The notes below the pieces were generated by a model that saw nothing but the letters and a program-made list of their open reading frames with translations, had not been told where the DNA came from and made no database searches. Below are positions 10,327-21,101 of a DNA stretch of 64,000 nt, one piece after another. The translations under genes and the position numbers were made by a program. The stretch is taken from positions 3,224,001-3,288,000 of the forward strand of contig CASHTG010000012.1 in the NCBI GenBank assembly GCA_949357655.1, given 5' to 3'. This stretch comes from Parascedosporium putredinis. Lineage: Eukaryota > Ascomycota > Sordariomycetes > Microascales > Microascaceae. Numbering within the stretch: the first letter of the stretch is position 1; each line of letters starts with the position of its first letter.

Positions 10327-13300
10327 GTTGAAGGGTTCCGTTTTTCTTCCGCACGCCAATGGGATTGATATTCCTGCCGAAGGGGCCTTCGGGGAAGCGA
10401 GACGTGGAGGAGGAGATTGGCCGCCGTCGTTGACGCGTGTCGTCGAGTGGCACTAATGTCCCCTATTCCTCACTCTTCACGAGCAGCCCTGGCCAGCATA
10501 GCGAACAGCGTGCGTCTACCAAGGCTGCGCTTCAATAGGTAGCTCAGAAGGCAAATCATGATGTGGTGGACGACCTGAGGCTCCTCCCAACCCCACCCTC
10601 TGTTTGCCACTACTAGCACGTATATAGCCACGATACCAGAACAGTAAATATGAAGTCTTGTTTTCAAAGGGAGAAGTCTTGAAAAAGGACAAAAGACTTC
10701 CACCACTTACACATTGCCGCGGCCCTTTGCTAAGCCACACTTGGCCAAGAATCAGCGAGCGAGGTGGGATAGCAGCACCCAACAGCTTCCATGACGTCTA
10801 GTGTGGAGCTTAGCTCCCGCGAGCATGCGGGTTCGCCACGCAGTTCTTTGAACCGTTTGCAGGGATCAACAAGGATTCTCGTGAACTAAAATGGTCTCCC
10901 TCGCTACTTCAGGGCCCACGATAAGCGCGGGCTGCGTTTTATATTGATTTTACTTTTCCAGTCCTTTTAAAATGCGGGCAGGTGAAAATGGGGGACATTC
11001 GGCTAATAAAACCATGGATGGGCGAGCTGGGAACAGTCTGGGACTGGGATTGCAGTGCGGCCTAGCGAAGGAGCATGGTAAGCTTCCACCATCAAGCAGT
11101 GTGACATCACCACTATATTATGGGGTGTGCTGCATCATTGATCGATCCATAAATTCGACAGAAACACACCGCCAACGCAGAGAGCTAGTAAGGGGTTCAA
11201 GCCATTCATGGACCGTCAATCTCCAAGGAGCAAGGCACCGTCACCCAGCTCCTTTCACCTCCATAATTTTGTAGTGACCCTGAACGATGGTGGTGAGGGC
11301 GATGGCGAGGCCTCGTCAAGGAGGGGTAGTGGAACTAAACCTATCAAGGGTAGTGTTGATGCGCAGATGTTCCGCACAGAGGGGGTTGGCTTGGCCATGC
11401 GACAGGATTAGTGAGGGTTGAGGCCGTATCAAGAGGACAATCTGAACTGCATCGGGTTCGCGTGATCATGAGGGTTGTGATGGTGGGGTTCGCAAGAGTG
11501 TCCTCCGACACCCAAGCACCTTGGGCTACATTGATTGAATGGATCCGTTGTATGGCATCTCCTTAATAAGCCTTGTCCAAACAGTCAAAATGGAAGGCAA
11601 CTTGAGGGCTTGACTGGGGCTGGGAATCAAGTGTTGGCTCCCTTCGCAGACCAAGAGTCTAAGCTTCAAAATGCTGCCATGGCCAGATGGACACCAACGC
11701 CAGATCAGGCCGTCAACTGGGGTATGCGCTCTCAGTCGCGATACCGCGACTGGTATGGAGGCTTGGGAGGGCGTAAATTGATCCGTGACCATTAGCGAGG
11801 AAGGGTCAATGGTCATTGGTGGGCACGGAGACGACCCATGACAACATCGGCAATGAAACTCTCCTGGCACTCCCATTCATCGATGATTGTCGAGTGCGGT
11901 ACTGATAAAGTATTCATTTCCCCGATGGCGCGGGCAGAAGAGCCGAGTTCGCCAGGCCTGGGGCGGTATTTTCAACCGTGGAGGGAAGGTATTACAAGTT
12001 TTTGTCGATTTCGGGGACTCCATAGTACTAGTGCATGGAACACAAGCAGCACAATGAGGTACTACATTGATGGAGAGGCCCATACGGATCCATTCCAGCC
12101 AAATGGAATGGATCCATTGCAAACGCCTGAACCACTTACACGTCTCTCCAGCCACTTCCTCACCCCAACGTGTCTTACTTGTCGACCTCAATGATCATTC
12201 TAACCGACGGCTCTGACTCTAGGTCGTGCTCCAAGCGGATCGCCTCAGACCTAGTGGCTCGGTCTTTGGGAGTGACGAGGGAAAGGGTGCCTCCGGGGCG
12301 GGAGAGCGCGCTGATTGTCGACGTGTGAGGGACAACAAAAGTTTTTGGGGAGGGGGACATTGAGCACTTGAGGGCAAAGGTACTTCAGATAGAGTTGGGC
12401 CTCTGTCGAACCGAGGTGAGGAGGCGAGCCGATATCACCAACGGCTCATTTTTATTTCGCTCCATCTTTACCCCGATGCGGGTATGAGCTCGAGGCGCTG
12501 TCCTGTGCGTGTTGTCGGCCTTTTGTGTGATAGCCATCTTCAGGATGATGGTTTAGAAGCGCCGAGGGTGAATGTTCAATGTTCTGAGTGATCTTGCCCG
12601 TGGTAGGATATTTCAGGCTGGCACGGCATCTCAGCTTGGCTCGGAAGAGTGACGCCAAGCAACATCATGTACACTCTCAGTACCAAGAAAGCGTGCATGC
12701 AGCACGTGAAGATAGCACCGTAAGGCACCATTGCTACCAAACCCGCATGTATCACCCTAGTCACTCCCCTTCCGTCGAATGAGCACACCGGTGGGCTTTA
12801 TTTCCTCTTCTGGCCACCTCACTTTAAATCCCATCCGTCAATCTTTGGGGGAGACGAGCAAGAAGAGTTTTGGCCTCGATTACCTTGCTTCTCCAGCCAT
12901 TAACAAAGACAAAGGCTATCAACTCGGACTCGACCCTCCAGATTCCCTGTCGCGAGTCTCTTCTCGAGCGCGCCTTTCTTTCTCGCACACACTTGTGCTT
13001 TTATTATTCTTTTATTCCCCCTCTCCCTTCATTCCTTTCCCCCTTCTGTGATCCACCATTCTTCACTAGTTTCTCAAGCCGTCCGAAAAGCACATGCTTC
13101 TAAGACCCCTGCAAGCTTTTTTTTCTCCTTTCGTGTGCACGGTCAATCATCAGCCTCCATCCCGTCAGGGCTTGAACTTGTTTCCTTTGCCGCAACACCA
13201 ACGGAGGATTAAAACACACCCAGCCTTTCAGCCTTTCCACCTCCCTTCACCCGCGGCACTCCCCAAGTCGACGCCGGGTTGCCGACCGAACACGAGCGAG

Positions 13301-13412
13301 CTACGAACGCGAAAGAACCGTCCGCCGCCTTGCGTCTTCTCTCGACCGCTTCATTTTTTTCGAGTCCGACAAACCGCACGCTTGGCGCGGAAACGCCAGC
13401 CAGCCATCACCC
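10327..13412. other. intergenic region of 3.1 kb
   Basis: I see no gene here. Open frames up to 118 aa lack motifs. The region contains a perfect 12-bp inverted repeat (12086-12115). The last 450 bases are pyrimidine-rich leader sequence of the ICE2-family gene. Confidence 0.5.
12086..12115. repeat. 12-bp perfect inverted repeat with 6-nt loop
   Basis: Left arm GGATCCATTCCA (12086-12097), loop GCCAAA, right arm TGGAATGGATCC (12104-12115). It can form a hairpin in either strand. No terminator, transposon end or gene explains it. Confidence 0.85.
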
Positions 13413-14924
13413 ATGTGGTGGCTTTTCCAGGTCCTGCTTAGCGCCCTGTTCCTGCTAAGCATCGTTCTCTCCGTCCCCATCGCGTTCGATGTTGGCGGTC
13501 GGGACAGTGGCCTCGCCTACAGCCTCGCTCTCTTCTACTACTACCTAGGCTACTCGACGATAAGAGCGGCCACAAGCGATACCCGAGCCGGGCGGACCAT
13601 CAGTGCCGTCCTGCGCCTCTCGCAATGGGTCATTATACCCGCCCTACTTATCTGGGCCCTCGATCGCTTCGCCGTCGACGCCGGGGGAGCGACCTGGGTG
13701 GAGAGGACATTCGAGCAGTTCGTGCAGCAAAAGCCTGCCACCTGGTCTGAATGGGTAAATGGCGTCGTAGAGACGGTGACGCTCGGTGGGTGGGATAAGA
13801 CTCTGCGATATTCCATTCCCGTTTTCCAGCTACTGGAGGGGTTCTGCACCCTCCTTGTCATTCAAGCTGCTGGGCAGATGACGAAGTGGCTTATTAACCA
13901 GGGGCGAAGCGATACTTGGATGGTAAGTCTATATTTCATTGTGGTTTTTTTCTTTTTCTTCTTCTTTTTTTCTCCCTATTTCTCGCGCCCTTGCCTTCAA
14001 ACTACCGACTCAGGCATGGCCCTCTCCCTCCACGTTTGATATTTGACGTTTGGCGGGGATGGTGCGCGGCAGGCGTGGAAGGAAGGGAGCGCGAGAAGTC
14101 GACGCAGTGGCAATAGCAAAAGCTAACATGCAAACTCCCCTTTTAGATCGTCCTCTTGGCCCTCTCGGGTTCCATCATCGCGAGTGCTGTCTACTTCCTG
14201 TGGCGTGTTGCCCAGTTTCCCCACATCAGCAATATCGACGCTACACTTATTGGCATCACCATGACCACGGCCTTTTTCTTATGCACATTTGGCATTACGA
14301 GTGGGAAGGGCAACCCGGTCGAGTCCTCTCTCCTCTTTGCCTACGTCGTGCTCTGTGTATACCAAATATTCACAGACTATCTCCCTCCGACGGATTGGCG
14401 GAGCATACAAACTCAGCCGACTCGCAGCCAGAATTTCCTCCCCTACCTCCCATCATCATGGCTTCGTATTCGACCTTCCTCCACATGCTTGGGTCGCTCC
14501 CCTCTGCCGTTCATTCGGCATTCTCGCTCTTCTACGCCGCTTTCCAGACAACCACAGCGTCTGTTATCATTTCTCTTTGTACCGAATTATCGTCTTTTAC
14601 TTCGCAACCCGCATCATTCCTGCCGTGCGCGAGTACGGTGCCCAAGCAATCATTGAAGATTCGCCGCTTGAAGACTCGGAGGGCGCGAATAAGCTCCTTG
14701 AGCTTCTCTCTTGGTTCGCGCCTTCTATCCTAATTGCGATTTACACCAGCTTGCTTTTGCAGCATTTTACCGTCAGCGATGGGCCGGACGGGTGGACTCT
14801 GCGCGGAGGAGACGCGGCTGGAGGCAACCTATGGCGATGGGTCAATGTGGCGGCGACCATGGCCCTCTACACTCTCGAGCTCTATCTCGGTAACGACGAG
14901 ACGAATCACTGGAAGGTCGATTAA
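13413..14924 (+). CDS. ice2: ICE2-family ER membrane protein
   Basis: This is a multi-pass ER membrane protein of about 429 aa. In yeast, Ice2 is needed for cortical ER inheritance and for linking ER membrane growth to lipid droplets. Exons are 13413-13922 and 14147-14924. It starts MWWLFQVLLSALFLLSIVLS, followed by PIAFDVGG, both typical of the family. Other family-like stretches are FQLLEGFCTLLVIQAAGQ, SGKGNPVESSLLFAYVVLC, LPPIIMASYST and FATRIIPAVREYGAQA. About eight hydrophobic segments are visible. Two single-base losses break the frame, one near 14383-14390 (after FTDY) and one near 14575-14581 (before YRIIVFYF). Restoring one base at each gives 430 codons exactly. The stop TAA is at 14922-14924. 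The family call rests on remembered similarity, not on a search. Confidence 0.82.
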
Positions 14925-16016
14925 GCGGACTGACTCTTCAGTGCCCCCATGGAAAGCGGCCGTCGTTGCCGATGCAAGTTGTTTTAGACGGATGAGGCGA
15001 TCGGCCGTGCCTCCCCATGAGCTGTCTCGTAGGGACCCCCGCTTCGCTTGTGCGTCTTCTCCCAAGGTGGCTGTAGAGAGGATCTACTGTGAGATATACG
15101 CATCTACGTGTGAGGGATTATGACAAAGCTGCCATTTCCCCGCTTCTCACCCAATGCGTGGCAGCCGGAAGACACGTAAAGAGAGAGGGTGGGAGGAAGA
15201 GAGGGAAGGATACAGGCATACAAAGAACAGGAAACACCCGGTGGGACGCAAAGAGAGAGAGAGAAAGAGAGAGAGAACGTATGAGTGTGTGGCAAGTGCA
15301 CTTCTGACGGTGTCTGGGGTTGGACTTTACTTGCTTCTTGTGACGAACGATTTGATACGACTATTCCCCTTTTGTTGCATCTTCTTGGGTTACGGATGGG
15401 AGGCATGCCTACAACGAGCATTGGCAAAGCCCTGAGTTTTTTTTCCGGTTTTTCTTTTTGCTTTTCACCTTTTCCCCTTTTCCCTTTTCCTTTGTTAGAG
15501 ACACGGATGTGAAGTTTTCTCGCTCAATCTTTTCGTATTAATAAGAAGACATCCACAAAAACCAAGACATCTTATCTGCCCATGGAGCCATTGAACCCAT
15601 AGCTGTATCCCCCACATATAAAACGGGGTGAATGCGCGACTGCGAAAAGGAACTGGGGGCTGGCGCTCTCGCCAGAGTTACTAAAAGAGTGTTTATTTAT
15701 CCACGAACACTTGGGTGCTGGCGTTGCGGTTACCTCCACTCCCGCTTTCCCCACTATCTAGTGTTCAATGATCGGCCTGTACGCGGCGTGGCAACCACCG
15801 ACCGACATCCTCGGCATCCACCACGCATCGCTACATGTACTTGACGGAGGGAAAAAAGAGCAGCTACCACAAGGTGTCTAAACCAAGGCCGAGCTCGGAC
15901 TGCATGTAATCATCCATTCTTGAAATTCGGCATTCACCACCTTTCGATCCACCCATCGTCTTATCTGCAGGATTGGAAGGCTCATCCAACAAGCAAACCG
16001 GCAAGAAAATACAACA
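14925..16016. other. tandem intergenic region
   Basis: This contains the 3' UTR of the ICE2-family gene and the promoter of the hydrolase. It holds a GA microsatellite (15252-15276) and T-rich runs near 15430-15500. No gene is seen. Confidence 0.5.
15252..15276 (+). repeat. (GA)n microsatellite
   Basis: An interrupted GA tract of about 25 bases, with one AAA interruption. It is probably within the 3' UTR or spacer after the ICE2-family gene. Confidence 0.8.
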
Positions 16017-17147
16017 ATGGCTACTGCAAGCACGGACACACTCCCTCCCCGCCAAAGGTCTCCAAGAAGACCATCCCCATGGCGGGGCTGCTTGTCGATG
16101 TTTACGGGCTGGAGGAGCTGTCGACCCCGGTCCGCGCCACCCAAGTCACTTGCCTATGGCTGCACCACCCGCGCTTACAGACGAGGGCCATCATGGGCGC
16201 CTTTGGGCGCCGCGCCGTGGACGCGTGGAATGAAAAGCGCCGGTCGGCTAGGCCTGACAGCACCGCGGCAAGCCGGGGACTCGTGGCCTTGGCATTCGAC
16301 CAGCGGAATCACGGATCTAGGCTGGTGGATGAGCTGGCGAACGAATCGTGGAAGAAGGGCAACGAGACGCACGCGCTGGACATGATGGGCGCGGTGCGGG
16401 GCATGGTGGACGACACGAGGGGCTGATAGACATAGTGGAGGGCTATTTGGTGAACGCGGGTGCGGAGGGGATCGAGGTCGACACGCACTACGTGCTGGGG
16501 AAGAGCTTGGGGGTCATAGCGCTTGGCAGTTGATGTTTGCGGACCCGAGGGTCACGGTGGGAGTCATGGTCATCGGCTGCCCCGATTACATGTGTGAGTG
16601 ATGATTCCCCCTTTTGCCGATCTCGCGGGACCGAAGCGCCGCAAACGGCCCAGGACTAACCAGCAGCGATGTAATTACCAGCCCTGATGTCGAACCGGGC
16701 TCGAAAGTCCAAGCTACCCACTTACAAGCCGGAAGACGATGGGACGTCCTTTCTCGGCAGCCGGCACTTTCCCAGGGATCTCGTGGAAGTGTGCCGCTCC
16801 GCCGATCCCAAGGGCCTCGTGTTTGGGACCACCGGCTGCGATGCCGCGCCGCAGGAACCCCGCCAGGAAGAGATTGCCCAGTTCTTTGACCGCACGATCA
16901 AGGGCAAGAAGTTCCTCGCGTGCTCGGGCGGCGCAGACAAGCTGGTGCCGCACAGCGTATCGGAGCCCTTTATGAAGTTCTTCCAAGCGGCCGTTAAAGG
17001 TTGGTACAAGGACGGGGGCGTGTCGGTGGAGGATAGGGTGTATGAGGGCATCGGGCACTCGTTTAGCGAGGGCATGGTGAGGATGCTTTGGAGTTTTTGA
17101 TGAGTGCTATGGAAGACGGAAGCAGGGAGGACAAGGCGCGGATTTAG
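16017..17147 (+). CDS. alpha/beta hydrolase-fold protein
   Basis: This is a serine hydrolase of about 348 aa with an alpha/beta fold; the substrate is unknown. It starts MATASTDTLP and soon reads KTIPMAGLLVDVYGLEEL. A strand/oxyanion region (CLWLHHPRL) and VALAFDQRNHGSR precede the nucleophile elbow GKSLGGHSAW, in which Ser is the nucleophile. The acid is probably Asp in SGGADKLVP and the base His in GIGHSF. The intron is 16594-16681. Four single-base losses break the frame: at 16047-16050 (CCCC), 16419-16422 (GGGG), 16509-16513 (GGGGG, inside the nucleophile elbow) and about 17079. With those four bases the total is 349 codons and the protein ends after a MEDGSREDKARI-like tail. Without them the product looks like three fragments. 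Confidence 0.8.
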
Positions 17148-17338
17148 ATGTTTAGCCATGGCTAGCTAGGTAGGCCCACATGGCTCTTGAGGAAGGGCAC
17201 GGAAACCAAGACCCAGAAATGTGAAAATCAAAATTATCATTCGCTACATGCATGCTCCCGCAGATGTGTTACCATCTTTCTTCTGTAGACAAATGCCATA
17301 GGTACGGGTAACCAGACTTAAGCTACCCCCGCCTCGCT

Positions 17339-18238
17339 CTAGTTATCCCAAGGGCGAGGGGCGGTGGAATCCAAGACTTCATAGCCGTCTTTAAAAGGAA
17401 TGGTCGCTAGCTTGCTTTTCTTTCTCTCCTCGTCATCCAAGAACAGATGTTGGTTGATGCCCCATGGGTTGCGCGCCGCCCTCTTCCCTGCCAGTGAATC
17501 TTGGACCCCGTGAGGATCCTTTGTCCACATCTCGAGGGCAATCTCGACGCCCTTGAGAGCGCCGGCGTCGGCCACACTCCTCGGCCATGCCGGGCGGATC
17601 GATGCCTACATACCGCGTGCGGTCAAGCGGAAACCCAATCGCGGCGCAGTGTCCGTCGTAGATGCGGGACTTTTAAAAGCGTGGCTGACGACGGTTAGGC
17701 GCGCCGGCCAGCGGCGGGAGTGAAGGCGCCAAAACTGGACGAGGGAGAAGAGGACGTTGTAGTAGGAGTCGAGGGCGCGCTCCTCTACTAGCACGCGGTG
17801 GGCCTCGGATGCGGGGATGATGCTAAAGTACCCGTTCCGGGCCGCGATGTCGGCGTAGCTTTGTGCTTCGCTGAGCTGGGTTTCCTTGCGCGTCGGGCCG
17901 CTATCGTTGTTTGTTCCCCGTCCGTTCGGTCAGCACAGGTTTGCTTCGAGCCACCACGACTGTCATACCCCACCCTCTCCTTCCTCTCCCCCTTTTTCCA
18001 CTTCAGTTCTACTCTACTCACCCGGAAAACATGAGCACCGCCTGCGGGTCCTCCGCGATGCATCGAAGCCCGGCTTTGACGTGCTCTACGAACGTGGGGA
18101 TTTCTCCTTTTGGAAAGGCGCGATCAACCATTCCGACTCGTCTTGGCCGCCAGAGTCCCCGCCAAGCCAGATGCCGTGGCAGCACACCACGACGAGGTGC
18201 GTTGGGTGGCTGTCTTTACGCTCTAGATCGTGTATCAT
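17339..18238 (-). CDS. DUF218/YdcF-like protein
   Basis: This is a predicted DUF218 (ElyC/SanA/YdcF superfamily) protein of about 260 aa; no activity is established for fungal members. Exons are 18238-18022 and 17900-17339. The N-terminal Rossmann-like strand HLVVVCCHGIWLGG is followed by ESEWLIAPFQ and FVEHVKAGL. The exon junction reads FSGGPTRKETQLSEAQSYAD, the usual glycine-rich turn plus helix of the family. Then come ERALDSYYNVLFSLVQFWRL and LTVVSHAFK. The frame is broken at 18108-18111 (A run on the coding strand), at 17671-17674 (A run) and between 17572 and 17600, where one extra or two missing bases are needed. With these the total is 261 codons. The gene converges with the hydrolase, 191 bases away. 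No signal peptide is seen. Confidence 0.75.
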
Positions 18239-18626
18239 CCTTGACGTGTGGTTGCGTCTAGGAGGGTGGGGGTTCTTTTTTTCTTCCTTTCCTTTTTCCT
18301 TTTTCTCGTTCTTGTTGGGTTTAGTGATGGCTCAAGAAAGAAATCGAGCCACCCGAAAGATTCAGGTTTAGTGTAGATAGAGATACGCAGATCTTCGTAT
18401 TACTACGATTCATCGATGGAAATACTGTTAAAGGGACATTGATTCCCACACAAATTCGAAATGGCCGTACTTGACTCTTCTCGATTCCACAACAGAAAAA
18501 GACTCCAGAAACTGTGTGATTAATTTTCTGGTTCGACGTAGCTTTCGTCGTTGCAATTCTATGATTATGTTTGCTGCTGATGCGATCTTTCCACCGATCA
18601 AATCAAGCAGATAAACCCTTGGGTAT
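18239..18626. other. short intergenic region
   Basis: The stretch lies between the DUF218-like gene start and the FOL3-like gene stop, both on the minus strand. It should hold the DUF218-like gene promoter and the FOL3-like 3' UTR. No coding signal is seen. Confidence 0.5.
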
Positions 18627-19948
18627 CTATATTTTTGCACTATCTAACCATTTCAAGACGTCCGCGATCAGATATAGGCTCCCCGTGACTACAATGGGCC
18701 CTTCATCTTTCCCACCAGATAACTTGGCCATTTGGCACGCAGTTGCCACTGCTTGTTCTATAGTATCGCAGGTTTCAGTGTGGCTTTCCGCACCGCCAAA
18801 GCCAGGCAATGCCTTGACTGCCGCCTCTAGCTTTCCCATATCTAGTGGCAGGGGCCGAAAGGAGAGAAAGTAATCCGCTGGGGTTGGGCTCGACTCTGGT
18901 CGTCGTAGCGGGTGGTCATATTCTACGAGGGCTACCTTATCGCCAGGATGTAGGAGAGGAAGGAGTATCTCCGATGCCGTTTGCTCCCTGGGACTGGACA
19001 TTCCCAGGATCCAGGTGATTGGTTGACGCCCGCCGGACTTGGCGATCCTGAGATGTTGGCCTGCGTGCTTTGCAAGCAACGTGGCAGCATCTAGGTTGTG
19101 GGCCCCGTCGAGGATTATTGGGGTAGTCCGGTTCGCTCGCTTTCCCGGTGCGGTAGCGGTTAAGTCAATCTCTTGCAACCTGCCTTCCATGTGTACACTG
19201 GGAAGTTGTAGCAGATCTTGAATGGTCGGTGAGTATCCTTGGAACTCCTCTAGCTGTTCGCACGCCTTGATGGCACATATCGCGTTGTCGAGGACGTGCT
19301 GGGGCCATGTTCCGGAGAGGGAGGCTGCCTCATCTCCTAAGCGCGAGTCATCCGTTGATAGGAGTAGCCTCGAGCCAACTCGCTGCGCAGTTTCAGCTAT
19401 CACTTCAAGGGCTTCCGGTGAGTTGCGGCCATTCACGATACACGGCGCACCGTTCATGATGGCGGCCTTCTCGGCGGCAATCTTGCCAATAGTGTTTCCC
19501 AAGTACTCTTGGTGGTCAAGCCCGATTTTTGTAATTACCGTGACGGCCTTGTTCTTCATCACATTTGTAGAGTCTAGGCGACCCCCAGTCCCGTCTCTAT
19601 CACGCCGTACTTGATTTTGGATTTGTCAAAGGCGGCAAAGGCCGCATACGTCATGCGCTCAAAGTGCGTAGGAGGATCCGATGGCGAGGCTTCATCGGCC
19701 CCATCGTATAATGAGCGGAACAGGTCCGAGGCGATGGCTGAGTTGTTGATGAGGATAGAGTCCTCCGGCCGCCGGATGAAGGGTGAAGTAAACCGGCCAT
19801 GGGGGATTTTGGAATGGGTGAGAAGAGAAGAGACGTAGGAGCAGACGGAGCCTTTACCGTTGGTGCCCGCTACGTGAATGGCCTTCCATGGCTGCGGACT
19901 GGTTCCGTACAGGTTTTGCATACGCTGGAGCCCCAGCTTGATCGCCAT
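18627..19948 (-). CDS. dihydrofolate synthase / Mur-ligase family (FOL3-like)
   Basis: This ATP-dependent ligase adds glutamate to dihydropteroate, or extends folate polyglutamates. It is a single exon of 440 aa. The N-terminus MAIKLGLQRM closely recalls yeast Fol3 rather than the longer Met7-type enzyme. The P-loop is GTNGKGS at residues 28-34 (HVAGTNGKGSVCSY). Other family features are GRFTSPFI, ETGLGGRLDSTNV, TKIGLDHQEYLG, AAEKAAIM and ILDGAHN, with IVVTGSLYLIADVL near the C-terminus. One base is missing at 19582-19586 (GGGGG on the coding strand), inside the ETGLGGRLDSTNV motif. The unrepaired frame therefore stops after ETGLG. Adding it gives 441 codons. Folylpolyglutamate synthase is the alternative, since the two activities share this fold. 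Confidence 0.88.
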
Positions 19949-21101
19949 CTTTGGCCCGTTTCTCCTCCGGACCAGACTCTATCGCGGCCACGAGCTTCTC
20001 ATTCCTACTGAGGATTTCATACACTTCAAGGATGTGACTACGGAGGACCTCAGGATTAACCCCAATACGACTGGCACGTTTTGAAAAGATGGACGACAAA
20101 AACACGTGAGCTAGGCCGTAGATAGAGATAGGATTTACCTTTAATGGAGGAAAGATGATGGAGTTTGGTCCTGAGTAATGGTCTGGCCACCTGCGAGAAA
20201 AAAAAAAAAAAAGAGGCATGCAGGCCTAATGTTGAGAGGTGATAGCTAAATTTTGAAGTTTTCCTAGCTGATAATTTCTCACCTTGATAATTCTGCCGAG
20301 CGATGGCTGGATATCGAGAATCCCACCTTCACAAGGACTTGGCTATTATTGCCGTTCCTGGTCTGCGGCCGTCGAGTTCGATGTTGAACTTGAGGTTCCT
20401 TGCCACGTGATGCAAGTAAGAATTGATAATGTTGAATGCTGTGTCTTGCCTGGACTCTGGCAGATTATTGCCTGTCCCTGCTAAATGGCGTTGCCCCTGG
20501 CTATTCATCCTCTCGAGCGCTTGTGGGGTTGCGTTAAGGATATACCTGGATGCAGCGTGATTACGCTCCTGCGGCCATGTCACAATGTATCGCACATTCA
20601 CACACGCGGTTGGTCGGCAGGATCCCCCTTTGCCCGTGATGCTCTCCCCTTGCTTTAGAACGGGTTGAAGTTGCAACCAGTCATCATTCTGCATCTCCTA
20701 CATTTTCATCCCGACCACGCCCCCACCCCTCGCGCATCTCGTGGCCGAATCGACAGGAGACTTTTCGTGACAGTGTCGAAAAAATTCATTCGCGGGTTCT
20801 CATCCCCTGCAACGGACTTCTCGAAAACACCACGTCCCCGCTTGAACCGCGCTTCGCGTTTCCATCCGCGTCAATCCAAAAGTCATCCTGAGGCGCACCG
20901 AGATCGCATGTTTAGATGCGACAAGGCCACCGCTGTGCATTAGTGGGCAAATAAATTCTAGCCATTCTCAGCATCACAATTCGTCGCTAAAACGAACTCG
21001 GGCACTGGCATCGCATCGCATCGATTTTTTTCCATCACAAATTCGGGTTTCACCTTTGCGACTGAAGCCAACGTATTACTCTTTTCCCCGCCTTGTCCAA
21101 T
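19949..21101. other. divergent intergenic region
   Basis: Promoters of the FOL3-like gene (-) and the MGLP gene (+) should lie here. A minus-strand open frame runs through 19956-20219, immediately upstream of the FOL3-like ATG and in another frame, and contains a helix-like charged stretch. I leave it as 5' leader. A 15-base A run lies near 20201-20215. Confidence 0.5.

Noticed and set aside
10327..13412. RIP-degraded transposon
   Set aside because: Base composition is not strongly AT-rich, no TpA excess is evident by eye, and no transposase or reverse transcriptase remnant was seen.
19956..20219. N-terminal extension of the FOL3-like protein
   Set aside because: It is in another frame, begins at a poly(A)-derived Phe run, and the MAIKLGLQRM start already matches yeast Fol3.
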